39,182 nt of DNA from an uncultured Christensenella sp. (lineage in GTDB: Bacteria; Bacillota; Clostridia; Christensenellales; UBA3700): contig CAJTZR010000005.1 in assembly GCA_910584035.1 (NCBI GenBank), forward strand, positions 1 through 39,182, read 5' to 3'. A program made the translations under genes and the position numbers. The notes beneath the pieces were generated by a model that saw only the letters and a list, made by a program, of their open reading frames with translations, did not search any database and had not been told where the DNA came from. Of this stretch, positions 1-8,917 are shown in pieces (position 1 is the stretch's first letter; the number at the start of each line of letters is the position of its first letter).

Positions 1-763
1 TTATCAATGCTGTACCAATAAATTGCTCACCACTATCTGCTGCAATATGTAGTGGCATAACACCATCTATATTTGAAATATCTGTTTTTGCACCAGCAGA
101 AAGTAATTTTTCAGTAGTAACAAGATTTGCTCTACGAACGGCAAGGAACAATGCAGTCTCCCCGTCATCATTAACTTTGTTGATATCTGCACCATTGTCA
201 ACAAGCACTTTAACAACTTCGACTTGGTCATTCCAACAAGCGTGGTGCAAAGTAGTATTACCATTTGCATCTGTATGTTCTTCGATATTGCCAGACAATG
301 CCTTAACTAACTCTCTCAAGCCAGCAACTGTTGCATAGTCGATTGCCTTATTATTGTTGTTATCTTTTAATGTTACATCAACGCCGTCAAACTTTAAAAA
401 TTTCAAAGCAGCGTCTGTTTTACCATTTTGTGCAAGTAGCATTAGAGGTGTTACTCCCTCTTTATCTGTGCAGTTAACATCTGCCCCAGCACCTACTAAT
501 AAAGATAAAATTTCATAATTACCCGTTTGAGCAGCAAAGTGTAGTGGGTAGCGTGTTGCTACATTTGACAAATTCGCATCTGCACCGCTATCAAGTAGCA
601 TTTTAACAAGTTCCCTTGCATTTTTCATACAAGAGTATATCAAAGGTGTATTACCAGATTCGTCACGTTTATTGACATTAATGTCACCACGTTTTAAAAA
701 CATTTGAACAACAGTTTTTTGATTATTTTTACAAGCTTGCAAAAGCATATTATCCAGTTGCAT
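1..763 (-). CDS. Ankyrin-repeat protein, 3' end cut by window edge
   Basis: Partial gene: it starts at 763 and runs off the window at base 1, giving about 254 codons. The start follows a GGAG ribosome site (AAGGAG at about 771-776). The protein is almost entirely ankyrin repeats of about 33 residues, with recurring GNTPLIYS, TRYPLHFAA, GVTPLMLLA, GNTTLHHAC, GETALFLAV and GVMPLHIAA helices followed by GADAN, GADVN or GADIN turns. No signal peptide is visible, so it is probably cytosolic or exported by a non-Sec route. Ankyrin repeats mediate protein-protein contacts; the partner is unknown. It lies downstream of a TPR-like gene and a second ankyrin gene on the same strand, so the three may form a functional cluster. 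Confident on the family, no specific function. Confidence 0.85.
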   Translation of the reverse strand, partial: MQLDNMLLQACKNNQKTVVQMFLKRGDINVNKRDESGNTPLIYSCMKNARELVKMLLDSGADANLSNVATRYPLHFAAQTGNYEILSLLVGAGADVNCTDKEGVTPLMLLAQNGKTDAALKFLKFDGVDVTLKDNNNNKAIDYATVAGLRELVKALSGNIEEHTDANGNTTLHHACWNDQVEVVKVLVDNGADINKVNDDGETALFLAVRRANLVTTEKLLSAGAKTDISNIDGVMPLHIAADSGEQFIGTALI

Positions 764-795
764 AATTAAATCTCCTTAATATTAATATTATCTAA

Positions 796-918
796 AGTTG
801 TCACAAAGCGTGGCGTAGCCACATTTTGCAGCAACTGATGTTAATTCAAACTGGAAGTGCTTGTGTAAGCAAGCTGTATTGCTCTAGCAATACAAAATTT
901 TAAGCTCGCTTAAAATTT
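796..918. repeat. Multi-hairpin element between ankyrin and TPR genes
   Basis: Four inverted repeats follow one another: 796-836 (AGTTG/CAACT outer, CAAA/TTTG and GTGGC/GCCAC inner), 858-871 (TGCTT/AAGCA), 875-894 (TGTATTGC/GCAATACA, loop TCTA) and 895-918 (AAATTTTAAGC/GCTTAAAATTT, loop TC). The last overlaps the stop codon of the TPR-like gene. It may act as a transcript end or be a REP- or MITE-like repeat. Parts resemble the element at 22458-22630 (a GTGGCGTAGCCAC-like block, then GTTAATTCAAA). Confidence 0.5.
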
Positions 919-1374
919 ACTTCCAATATTTATATTATATTGTGATAAAAATCTTATAATCGGCATTGCCTCACTCTCACGACCTAGTTTAATCAAACAT
1001 AAAGCAGTTAGCCATCTTGTTCGAATAAGTGAATAACGACCGCAACGCTGAGGTGAGTCACTATCAAGCGGTAAAAACTTTACACTATCCCCCACAGCCT
1101 CTATTGCCTTCATAAATAATCGTCTGTCGGCAATATCATATTCCGCACAATTGGAATAGCCTTGCTCGCTACGCTTAAGTTCTAATAAAGCCTTTTCATA
1201 TTCCCCCAAAAGATACAAACACAAACCTTGATTAAACGAAACTGCTGGTTTAGTAGTTTTTATATCCTTGGATATTATATAAGCTGACGGCAAATCACCA
1301 ATTGCCAAAGCCCTATATAGAGAAGCTTCTGCATTTGTGTCTTCAACTTTTGTACTCTTTCCTAAAAATTCCAT
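910..1374 (-). CDS. TPR-like small protein of unknown function
   Basis: Encodes 154 residues behind a weak AGAGGG ribosome site. Two helical-hairpin segments look like tetratricopeptide units: residues about 44-70 (SFNQGLCLYLLGEYEKALLE) and about 118-146 (WLTALCLIKLGRESEAMPII), with the usual small-residue and Tyr/Ala pattern. No signal peptide or membrane segment is seen. It sits between two ankyrin-repeat genes on the same strand, with a 108-nt gap from the upstream one, so a shared scaffold role is possible. TPR assignment is by pattern only; the specific family is not recognised. Confidence 0.65.
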   Translation of the reverse strand: MEFLGKSTKVEDTNAEASLYRALAIGDLPSAYIISKDIKTTKPAVSFNQGLCLYLLGEYEKALLELKRSEQGYSNCAEYDIADRRLFMKAIEAVGDSVKFLPLDSDSPQRCGRYSLIRTRWLTALCLIKLGRESEAMPIIRFLSQYNINIGSKF

Positions 1375-1482
1375 ACTATACCCTCTAGCTAAAATTACAA
1401 AATAGCAATTTATGTTTTAGTTTAACTATATTGTTATTTTGAATACCACTAAACAATTCCTCTATATTTGCTTAACAATATT

Positions 1483-2733
1483 TTATATCATTAGCTCAAG
1501 CACATCTGTCAAACCATTTTCTGCGGCAATGTCCATAGCGGACTTTCCATCAACATTTTTAATATTAAAATCTGCACCCTTTCGCAAAAGTAGTTTTGCA
1601 ATCTTTTCACTACGATTTTTACAAGTAATGATTAACGCAGTATTGCCTTGGTTATCTTTCGCATTTATATCCGCACCAGCTGCTATCAATTCCTTTACCA
1701 TACAATCAAAATACTCTGCAGAATAATGCAATGCAGTTTTACCAAGATTATTAGACGCATTAACATTTACACCACGCTCTAACAAAGCTTTCATAATCTC
1801 TTCATTATTGAATGGTGAAATTTGTTTATCCTTAGAATAGCCGTATCTCCACATTGATTTCATAAGCAAAGTATTGCCTTGAGAGTCGGTAAAGTTTGGG
1901 TCCTTAAGCAATTTAACAATTTCACCCTTTCTTTTTCCAATCTCAATTTGCATAGGTACAACCATTTCATTATATCTAAATGAATTATACAAAAGTGCAA
2001 ACATTGTTGGTGTACCATCAGCATCGCACAAAGTGTCATCTGCCCCAGCCTCAATAAGCAATTTTGCAGCTTCTAAATTACCCTCACGACAAGCTATTGC
2101 AAGTGGTGATACTCCATAGATATTCATCCAATAACTATATCCGCCTTGTGCTTGACCACCAGTCATATTTACATCTGACCCCAACGCAATCAGCGTTTTA
2201 ACAAGGTTCATTTTATTTTTCATAACTGCATACATCAATGGAGTTATACCACACTCATTTGGATGGTCAAGTTGTGACAAATCAAAATTTTCCGCAATGT
2301 AAATAGGTAATCTTTCATTTATATCTTTGTCTCTCATTCCCCAAGAATCTATAACTTTTTCGGCTGAACGTGTAAGTACATTACCACCAATTGTAGTTTC
2401 AGAATATACATCCGCACCTAAATCAATTAGCTTTTGAAATAATGTAGGTCTAATTGTTGATTCCGCAAGGTTTAATATTAGGCACTCTTTCTTTGAAAAC
2501 TTAAAGTTAATATCATAGCCTTTTGATATTAAAAATTTAACTAATTCAATGCCATCTTCACTCTTATCGTTAAAAGTAAGTGATGAGCGAATAAGTTCAT
2601 TTATCTCTTTAACATCGTCCTCATCGTCAAAATCAATTTTATCAATATTTTCATTTAAAATATCTATAGCGTCTTGTATAGGTTGCTCTCTAAAAAATAC
2701 CTCTTTAACTCTGTATAATAAATCTCTATCCAT
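1483..2733 (-). CDS. Ankyrin-repeat protein, 416 aa
   Basis: The start is the ATG at 2733, six bases after a GGAG site (2740-2743); an in-frame TTG at 2745 overlaps that site and is less likely. The N-terminal 120 residues are helical with only degenerate repeats. From about residue 160 there are clear ankyrin units: CGITPLMYAVMKNK, YGVSPLAIACREGN, LGKTALHYSAEYF, QGNTALIITCKNRS and DGKSAMDIAAENG, each followed by a G(A/S)D turn. No export signal is seen. Such proteins usually bind other proteins; some host-associated bacteria use them as effectors, but nothing here shows secretion. Likely the first gene of the ankyrin/TPR cluster. Confidence 0.88.
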   Translation of the reverse strand: MDRDLLYRVKEVFFREQPIQDAIDILNENIDKIDFDDEDDVKEINELIRSSLTFNDKSEDGIELVKFLISKGYDINFKFSKKECLILNLAESTIRPTLFQKLIDLGADVYSETTIGGNVLTRSAEKVIDSWGMRDKDINERLPIYIAENFDLSQLDHPNECGITPLMYAVMKNKMNLVKTLIALGSDVNMTGGQAQGGYSYWMNIYGVSPLAIACREGNLEAAKLLIEAGADDTLCDADGTPTMFALLYNSFRYNEMVVPMQIEIGKRKGEIVKLLKDPNFTDSQGNTLLMKSMWRYGYSKDKQISPFNNEEIMKALLERGVNVNASNNLGKTALHYSAEYFDCMVKELIAAGADINAKDNQGNTALIITCKNRSEKIAKLLLRKGADFNIKNVDGKSAMDIAAENGLTDVLELMI

Positions 2734-3250
2734 AATTATCTCCAAAGTAATTTGTTAGAACTATTATAGCACATTGTTAAAAAAAAATCAATACTAAATT
2801 TGCACCTAATTTTTTACTGAATATAAAAAACAAAAGGCTCTTTAAAGAGCCTTTTTGAAAACTTACTATATACTAATAAAATGTAAATATAATTATCAGT
2901 CAAAAAGATATTTGTATAAAAATCGGCAATTTAATTTGGTGTTTTACCAGTTTCTTTGCACATTTATCTATTTTATCCTTACCATTATCGCCGTCACTAG
3001 TCAATGTTAACAATTGTAAATTATTAATATTTTATTTTATGCTTTTTGTGTGTCAATCTATATTAATAAATTTCAAATTAATATTTAACTTAAAATTGCA
3101 TTGCTATTACAAACATTAAAAACGTAAAATTTATTTAAGTAGTATCAAATTAAAACAATTCATTTTTATGGAAATAATAAAATAAAAAATATCTTATTAG
3201 TTTTTATAATTAATTAAATATATTAAACTATTTTAACTAACTGAATTAAA
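2734..3250. other. AT-rich gap between yajC and ankyrin gene
   Basis: No credible coding frame on either strand. Apart from the hairpin at 2832-2855 the stretch is AT-rich. A bare AAATCGGCA motif sits near 2923, related to one seen near other gene ends but in the opposite orientation. Confidence 0.5.
2832..2855 (-). terminator. Rho-independent terminator (bidirectional palindrome)
   Basis: A perfect 24-bp palindrome, AAAAGGCTCTTT followed by its complement, with T-rich flanks on both strands (minus: GTTTTTTATAT). It lies about 400 bp beyond the yajC stop and can end the ruv-queA-tgt-yajC transcript, or act on the plus strand. Confidence 0.75.
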
Positions 3251-3805
3251 TTACTCAGCCTTACTATCATCCACAACAGCATCTTGAACTACTTGTTCTG
3301 TGTCTGCATTGTCAGCTGTGGTATCAGCATTATTTTGAGCATTTTTATCTGCTTTTTGATTTTTCTTAGCTTCCTTTTTAGCTTTCTTTTCAGCAGCTTT
3401 TTCAGCCTCTTTCTCGTCTTGTGCCAAATCGTCTGCAGTAACTGCTACTGGCACAACTTCCTCGTCAGCTTTAACCTCAGTTTGGTTTTGTACTGGCACA
3501 TCAGGATTAAGCACTGTATAAATTGCAGCTTTATCCAAAACAACTATTACTGGTGCATCTTTAGTACCAACATTTAATTCCATAGTACCATTTTTTTCAT
3601 CCATACTAACGATTTCACCAACGAAGCCACCAATAGTCTTAACTTTTTTACCAGTTCTAACAGAAGACATCATTTGTTGAGCCTCTTTTCTCTTTTTCCT
3701 TTGAGGGAAATAGGTAAATAATAACATAAGTACTACCATACCCACTAAAATCACAGGCATAAGCCAAGTATTAACGCCACTTTCTGCACATAATAAATTA
3801 AACAT
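3251..3805 (-). CDS. yajC: YajC, preprotein translocase accessory subunit
   Basis: Encodes 184 residues; start after AAGGAG. Residues about 12-33 form the single membrane segment (WLMPVILVGMVVLMLLFTYF), followed by the family signature QRKKRKEAQQMM and GKKVKTIGGFVGEIVSMD. YajC binds SecDF-SecYEG in the inner membrane and supports Sec export. The domain ends near residue 100. The rest is an unusually long Lys/Ala/Glu-, Asn- and Asp-rich charged tail; typical YajC proteins have 85-110 residues. It is the last gene of the queA-tgt-yajC neighbourhood, a standard association. Confidence 0.93.
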   Translation of the reverse strand: MFNLLCAESGVNTWLMPVILVGMVVLMLLFTYFPQRKKRKEAQQMMSSVRTGKKVKTIGGFVGEIVSMDEKNGTMELNVGTKDAPVIVVLDKAAIYTVLNPDVPVQNQTEVKADEEVVPVAVTADDLAQDEKEAEKAAEKKAKKEAKKNQKADKNAQNNADTTADNADTEQVVQDAVVDDSKAE

Positions 3806-3948
3806 ATAATTCTCCTTAAATCTTATTTAACAATTAGAGTTACAATCATGGCAATCAAACTAATGCCTTTTACATTCCACTCTTGTTTTAAATATTATAC
3901 AACAATTTACAAATTTTAGCAATATAATAATGCCAAAAAATCAAAAAA

Positions 3949-5070
3949 CTACTTTGATTTTACATTCCAATTATATTTTTCCGTAAAATCTCGATAAAAA
4001 TCGCCAAAATTATCATTCCAAATTGCTTTTTTAATGTCTTCCATTAACTTAATCAAAAATCTTAGATTATGTATTGAAAGCAACTCACCACCTAAAATTT
4101 CACCTGCATTTAGCAAATGTCTTACATATGCTCTGCTAAAATTACGACAGCAATAACAATCACATTCTGGGTCAATAGGTGAAAAATCTTCCTTAAACTT
4201 AGCATTTTTTACTGTTAAATTACCAAACCTTGTAAACGCAGCACCATTCCTTGCCATTCTTGTAGGTAATACGCAGTCAAACATATCAATACCACGCATA
4301 ATACCCTCAACTAAACAATCAGGACTGCCAACACCCATCAAATACCTCGGCATATTTTGCGGATAATGTGGCTTTAACTCATCAAGCATTTCATACATAA
4401 TTGGTTTTGGTTCTCCTACAGACAAACCGCCAATTGAAAAACCGCACTTAGCATAAGGCAAAATTCTTTCCAAAGACTCTTTACGTAAATCTTTAAACAT
4501 ATTACCTTGAACTATAGGAAATAGCAACTGGTCTTCTCTTGTCTTATGTTTGTAGCATCTGTCAAGCCAATTCATAGTACGCTCCAAAGCACGCCTTGCT
4601 TCGGTCTTGCTTGTGCCATCACCAGTGCATTGGTCAAACGCCATCATAATGTCACTACCCAAAGCTTGCTGAATATCCACCGCTTTTTCGGGCGTGAATA
4701 CGTGAGATGAACCATCTAAATGGCTTTTAAATGTAACGCTCTCGTCATTGATTTTCCTCATATCGCTAAGCGAAAAGACTTGGAAGCCACCGCTGTCTGT
4801 CAAAATAGGCTTGTCCCAATTCATAAATTTATGTAATCCGCCCGCTTTTGCCACAAGCTCGTGACCTGGTCTTAAATACAAATGGTAAGTATTGCTTAAA
4901 ATTATACTTGAACCAATTTCCTCAAGCACTTTAGGTGTTAGCGATTTAACTGTAGCGTTTGTTCCTACTGGCATAAAAACTGGTGTTTCTACCACGCCGT
5001 GAGGTGTAGTAAGTTTACCAATTCTAGCACCAGATTGCTTGCAAACTTTTACAACTTCATATTTAAACAT
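3949..5070 (-). CDS. tgt: Queuine/preQ1 tRNA-guanine transglycosylase
   Basis: Exchanges guanine 34 of GU(N)-anticodon tRNAs for preQ1 in the queuosine pathway. The start is the ATG at 5070 behind GGAG; an ATG at 5088 lies upstream of that site and is rejected, giving 373 residues, the normal length. Visible motifs: DSGGFQVFSL with the acid/base Asp near residue 92, GGLSVGEP in the substrate pocket, FDCVLPTRMARNG with the nucleophilic Asp, and the zinc site CDCYCC plus a His in LLSIHNLRF. yajC follows and queA is the next pathway gene upstream, but a small XRE gene separates tgt from queA. Confidence 0.96.
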   Translation of the reverse strand: MFKYEVVKVCKQSGARIGKLTTPHGVVETPVFMPVGTNATVKSLTPKVLEEIGSSIILSNTYHLYLRPGHELVAKAGGLHKFMNWDKPILTDSGGFQVFSLSDMRKINDESVTFKSHLDGSSHVFTPEKAVDIQQALGSDIMMAFDQCTGDGTSKTEARRALERTMNWLDRCYKHKTREDQLLFPIVQGNMFKDLRKESLERILPYAKCGFSIGGLSVGEPKPIMYEMLDELKPHYPQNMPRYLMGVGSPDCLVEGIMRGIDMFDCVLPTRMARNGAAFTRFGNLTVKNAKFKEDFSPIDPECDCYCCRNFSRAYVRHLLNAGEILGGELLSIHNLRFLIKLMEDIKKAIWNDNFGDFYRDFTEKYNWNVKSK

Positions 5071-5244
5071 ACAACTCCAAAAAAACATATAAATATTTAA
5101 TATCTTATTTTAAATAAAGTAAAAATTTGAATTGCTATATTGTTATTATAACTTTTATTTTTTATAGCACAATTTTTTTTAATTTGAAAAACTATATTAT
5201 ACTCATTAGTATAACATTAATTAAAGCAATTTGTAAATGCAGTA

Positions 5245-5463
5245 TTAATACTTTTTATTACCAAACTCTTCTTCTAATTCAAGTAAAAAGTCACTTGTAA
5301 CGTTGAAAAATACAGCAAGCTTTTTAATTGAACAATAGTCAGGCAATCTATTGGCTTTAAACCAACCATTTATAGTTGTTAATGGTATTTTGGATTGAAT
5401 ACTTAATTGTCTCTGATTAATACCTTTATCTTTCATTAAATTTTGTAATATATCTGTAAACAT
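5245..5463 (-). CDS. Small XRE-family HTH regulator between queA and tgt
   Basis: Encodes 72 residues, essentially one helix-turn-helix domain: MKDKGINQRQLSIQSKIPLTTINGWF covers helices 1-3, then LPDYCSIKKLAVFFNVTSDFLL. Cro/C1-type proteins bind operators as dimers. No ribosome site is visible; a TAAAAT box lies 6 bases before the ATG, with TTAGAA 17 bp further upstream, so the mRNA could be leaderless. It interrupts the usual queA-tgt adjacency and has its own flanking gaps, suggesting an inserted gene. Target unknown; it may regulate itself or tgt. Confidence 0.8.
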   Translation of the reverse strand: MFTDILQNLMKDKGINQRQLSIQSKIPLTTINGWFKANRLPDYCSIKKLAVFFNVTSDFLLELEEEFGNKKY

Positions 5464-5703
5464 AATAATATTTTAGCATTTATTTCTAACTTTTCTAATT
5501 GATATTTATATCTTTCACACTTAAATTAATTTATTTTTTCAATTTTTCTCTTTAACTTGCAGTTGATTATTGCCACTCTCAAAACCAATTATAGATTTGG
5601 CATATTAATTTACTTAAAATAAATATTGCTTTTATAACACTTGAATAATTCTCATTTATCAAGTTTTATTGGCATAATCTTTAATTGAATAACAACAAAA
5701 TAA

Positions 5704-6726
5704 TTAAATTATAAATGTAGCATCACCAAAACTGAAAAATCTATATTTTTCACTTACTGCAATATTGTACATATTCAAAGCATTTTCCCTACCCATAAAA
5801 GCGGAAACCAACATAATCAAAGTAGACTCGGGCAAATGGAAATTAGTTATCAAGCCACCAACAACTTTAAACTTATACCCTGGATAAATAAAGATATTAG
5901 TATCCATAGTATCAGCTTTTACAAAGCCATTTTCGTCAGCCAAACTTTCAATAGTTCTAACAGAAGTAGTACCTACGCAAATTACTCGTCTACCCTCTTT
6001 TACTGCACTATTGATTATCTCCGCATTTTGCTCATCAATCCTACAATATTCACTGTGCATATTATGCTTTAAAATATCGTCCTCTTTAACTGGCCGGAAA
6101 GTTCCTAAACCTACGTGCAATAACACCTCTGCAACTTTTACACCTTTTGCCTTAATTTTGTCAAGCAACTCGTCTGTAAAATGCAAACCAGCAGTTGGTG
6201 CGGCACTTGAGCCAGATTCCTTACAGTAAATAGTTTGATAGCGTGATTGGTCTTGCAATTTTTCTTTAATATAAGGTGGCAATGGCATAGTGCCTATCTC
6301 ATTCAAGATATTTTCCCACACACCCTCAAAGAAAAACTCTAATATCCTAATGCCTTGTTCACCAATCTCTTTAACCTCTGCAGAAAGCTTTTCACTAAAA
6401 ATAATTTTTGTTCCAAGCTTCAATTTTTTTGCAGGTTTAGTTATACACTCATAATGATTGTAATCTATCCTTTTTAAAAGCAATACCTCAATCAATTCCT
6501 CCTTGCCATCTCTATGACAAAACAATCTTGCTGGTATAACTTTTGTATTGTTAATTACAAGAACATCCCCCTCTTTTAAATAGTCTATCACATCATAAAA
6601 ATGCTTATGTACAATACTATCATTTTGCCTATTATAAACAAGCATTCTTGAGCTATCACGAGGATAAACTGGTGTTTGTGCAATTAATTCCTCAGGTAAA
6701 TCGTAATAAAAATCGCTTTTATTCAT
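5704..6726 (-). CDS. queA: S-adenosylmethionine:tRNA ribosyltransferase-isomerase
   Basis: Transfers and isomerises the ribosyl group of SAM onto preQ1 in tRNA to give epoxyqueuosine. The start chosen is the ATG at 6726 (NKSDFYYDLPEELIAQ, the family N-terminus); an ATG at 6750 adds eight residues inside ruvB. The 340 residues match the usual 340-355. Motifs: PRDSSRMLVY, VLVINNTKVIPARL, SSAAPTAGLHFT, LHVGLGTFRPV and GGLITNFHLPESTLIMLVSAF. The start overlaps the ruvB stop by 8 nt, so translation is probably coupled. Confidence 0.96.
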   Translation of the reverse strand: MNKSDFYYDLPEELIAQTPVYPRDSSRMLVYNRQNDSIVHKHFYDVIDYLKEGDVLVINNTKVIPARLFCHRDGKEELIEVLLLKRIDYNHYECITKPAKKLKLGTKIIFSEKLSAEVKEIGEQGIRILEFFFEGVWENILNEIGTMPLPPYIKEKLQDQSRYQTIYCKESGSSAAPTAGLHFTDELLDKIKAKGVKVAEVLLHVGLGTFRPVKEDDILKHNMHSEYCRIDEQNAEIINSAVKEGRRVICVGTTSVRTIESLADENGFVKADTMDTNIFIYPGYKFKVVGGLITNFHLPESTLIMLVSAFMGRENALNMYNIAVSEKYRFFSFGDATFII

Positions 6727-7789
6727 TTTTATCTGCAACCTCTTTTTCATATTGTGAAATTAGCAACTCTTTCTCTGTATCCATAGTTTTGCCTAAATGC
6801 TCATAAGCTTTTTTCAAGCAAATTCTACCACGTGGTGTCCTTGCAACAAAGCCAATCTGCATTAAGTATGGCTCAATTACGTCCTCAATAGTGTTGCTAT
6901 CCTCATTGACAGACGCAGCCAAAGTATCAAGTCCAACTGGTCCGCCACCAAAAGTATCTATCATATTTGTCAAAATTTTAATATCGCTGTAGTCCAACCC
7001 CATATCATCAATTTCCATAAGTGTCAAACTCTTTTTAGCAATCTCAAGGTCAATTTTGCCTTTGTCGGAAAGTACCTCTGCAAAATCTCTTACTCTCTTT
7101 AAAATTCTATTTGCAATACGTGGTGTACCTCTAGAACGCCTTGCAATCTCAAAACTTGCATCTGCATCAATATTAATATTAAGCAATTTTGCTGAGCGGT
7201 TAATAATTTTAACCAAATCGTCTGGAGTATAAAGCTCTAGCCTAAGGTTAACACCAAACCTATCTCTTAATGGACTAGTTAGCATACCAGCCTTAGTTGT
7301 AGCACCAATCAAAGTGAACTTTGGCAAATCTATACGCAAACTTCTTGCAGATGGTCCTTTACCAATGATAATATCCAAAGCATAGTCTTCCATTGCTGGA
7401 TACAAAACTTCCTCAACATTGCGGTTAAGCCTATGAATTTCGTCAATAAACAAAATGTCATTATCAGACAAATTTGTCAATATTGCAGCTAAATCGCCCG
7501 CCTTTTCAATAGCTGGTCCGCTAGTAACTCTAATTTGGGAATTCATTTCATTTGCAATAATGTGTGACAAAGTAGTTTTACCAAGTCCTGGAGGTCCGTA
7601 TAACAACACGTGGTCCAAAGCTTCGCCACGCTTTAGTGCAGCCTTTATAAAAATTTCCAAATTGCCTTTGATTTTATCTTGACCGATATACTCATCCATA
7701 CTCTTTGGTCTAAGACCATTTTCAATACTATCCTCTGAATGTTTAGTACTGGTGATTAATCTATCGTCTTCCATATCAAAATTAAACAT
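6719..7789 (-). CDS. ruvB: Holliday junction branch migration ATPase RuvB
   Basis: Hexameric AAA+ motor that drives branch migration with RuvA. The start is the ATG at 7789 behind AAGGAG; a GTG at 7795 touches the ribosome site and is unlikely. 356 residues. Walker A GPPGLGKTT at about 65-73, Walker B LFIDEIHRL near 115, sensor-1 region TLIGATTKAGMLTSPLRDRF, arginine motif RGTPRIANR, and the C-terminal winged helix ending GFVARTPRGR. Follows ruvA by 9 nt and overlaps queA: ruvCAB-queA is one transcription unit. Confidence 0.97.
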   Translation of the reverse strand: MFNFDMEDDRLITSTKHSEDSIENGLRPKSMDEYIGQDKIKGNLEIFIKAALKRGEALDHVLLYGPPGLGKTTLSHIIANEMNSQIRVTSGPAIEKAGDLAAILTNLSDNDILFIDEIHRLNRNVEEVLYPAMEDYALDIIIGKGPSARSLRIDLPKFTLIGATTKAGMLTSPLRDRFGVNLRLELYTPDDLVKIINRSAKLLNINIDADASFEIARRSRGTPRIANRILKRVRDFAEVLSDKGKIDLEIAKKSLTLMEIDDMGLDYSDIKILTNMIDTFGGGPVGLDTLAASVNEDSNTIEDVIEPYLMQIGFVARTPRGRICLKKAYEHLGKTMDTEKELLISQYEKEVADKNE

Positions 7790-7798
7790 AGTCACTCC

Positions 7799-8392
7799 TT
7801 ATGCCATACTACGCAATGCAAGAGTAATAATAGCATTAGTATCTTTTGCAGTTTCGCTTGCCTTTTGAACTGCTTTAATCGCATCATTTTTGCTAATGCC
7901 TAACGCAACTAAAGCCTCAATCGCATCATTTATTTCCTTTGAACTTGAAATATTGATTTGAGTATTGACAAGCAAATCACCCTCAATATTGCCAACCTTT
8001 TCTTTTAATTCAAGTATAATTCTCTCAGCAGTCTTTTTGCCTACGCCTTTAATGCTAGACAAACTTTTAACATCATTATTTGCAACAGCAGCAACAAGTG
8101 CTGGTGCAGATATCCCAGATAAAATACCCAAAGCCATTTTAGGTCCAACACCGCTTATGTCTATCAACTTTATAAACATACTTTTTTCACTTAAGCTCAT
8201 AAAACCAAAAAGAGAAAAAGCGTCCTCTTTAATGTGCGTATAAGTATAAAGTTTAATTTTATCACCCTTTGACGGCAACTCGGATAATGTATTTAAAGAT
8301 ACATTGATATTGTAACCAATGTCGTTGTTATCCACAACAACAAGCCCATTAGGGTCTATATAATCTATTATTCCACTGATAAATGCGTACAT
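7799..8392 (-). CDS. ruvA: Holliday junction DNA-binding protein RuvA
   Basis: Tetrameric junction-binding partner of RuvB. 197 residues, usual length; start behind GAGGAAA. N-terminal OB domain (MYAFISGIIDYIDPNGLVV), then two helix-hairpin-helix motifs around residues 70-130 (LIDISGVGPKMALGILS and LSSIKGVGKKTAERIILELK), then a flexible linker and the C-terminal RuvB-binding domain (INDAIEALVALGISKNDAIKAV). It lies 33 nt after ruvC and 9 nt before ruvB. Confidence 0.96.
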   Translation of the reverse strand: MYAFISGIIDYIDPNGLVVVDNNDIGYNINVSLNTLSELPSKGDKIKLYTYTHIKEDAFSLFGFMSLSEKSMFIKLIDISGVGPKMALGILSGISAPALVAAVANNDVKSLSSIKGVGKKTAERIILELKEKVGNIEGDLLVNTQINISSSKEINDAIEALVALGISKNDAIKAVQKASETAKDTNAIITLALRSMA

Positions 8393-8425
8393 AAAATTTC
8401 CTCAACTTAATTGCAAATTATTTTA

Positions 8426-8917
8426 TTAAATTCTAAACATATTTGACATTCTGTTAGTCTGTCCGTGAGTGATTGCAACAGCCAAAGCGTCCGCTGCATC
8501 GTCTGGTTTTGGAATGGCTTTTAATTTCAACATCATTTTAACCATTTGTTGTACTTGGTTTTTGTCTGCCTTACCATATCCCGTAATTGCTTGCTTAATC
8601 TGCAAAGGTGTATACTCGTAAAGATTACCGCAGTATTTTGTTGCTGTTAAAAGCAAAACTCCCCTTGCTTCCGCAACAGTGATTGCTGTAGTTGTATTCC
8701 TTGCAAAAAACAACTCTTCCAAAGCGATATTATCTGGTTTATACTGCTCAATTAACTTAATCAAACTTTTTTCAATCATACATAATCGTGTTGGAGTACT
8801 TTCCTCTTTTGGAGTAGTAATAACACCATAATCAACTAGTGAATAATTACCTCTTTCCACATCAATTACGCCATACCCTACAATAGCATACCCTGGGTCA
8901 ATACCTAATATCCTCAT
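8426..8917 (-). CDS. ruvC: Crossover junction endonuclease RuvC
   Basis: Resolves Holliday junctions by symmetric nicking. 163 residues. RNase H-like acidic residues are intact: D7 (GIDPG), E67 (ALEELFFARN), and D139/D140 plus D143 (PKPDDAADALA). First gene of the ruvCAB-queA unit. The ribosome site is weak (GGTG just before the ATG). A possible promoter, TTGAAG (8964-8969), 18 bp, TAAAAT (8940-8945), would give a leader of about 17 nt. Many Bacillota use RecU instead of RuvC, so presence of ruvC points to a clostridial rather than bacillar lineage. Confidence 0.96.
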   Translation of the reverse strand: MRILGIDPGYAIVGYGVIDVERGNYSLVDYGVITTPKEESTPTRLCMIEKSLIKLIEQYKPDNIALEELFFARNTTTAITVAEARGVLLLTATKYCGNLYEYTPLQIKQAITGYGKADKNQVQQMVKMMLKLKAIPKPDDAADALAVAITHGQTNRMSNMFRI

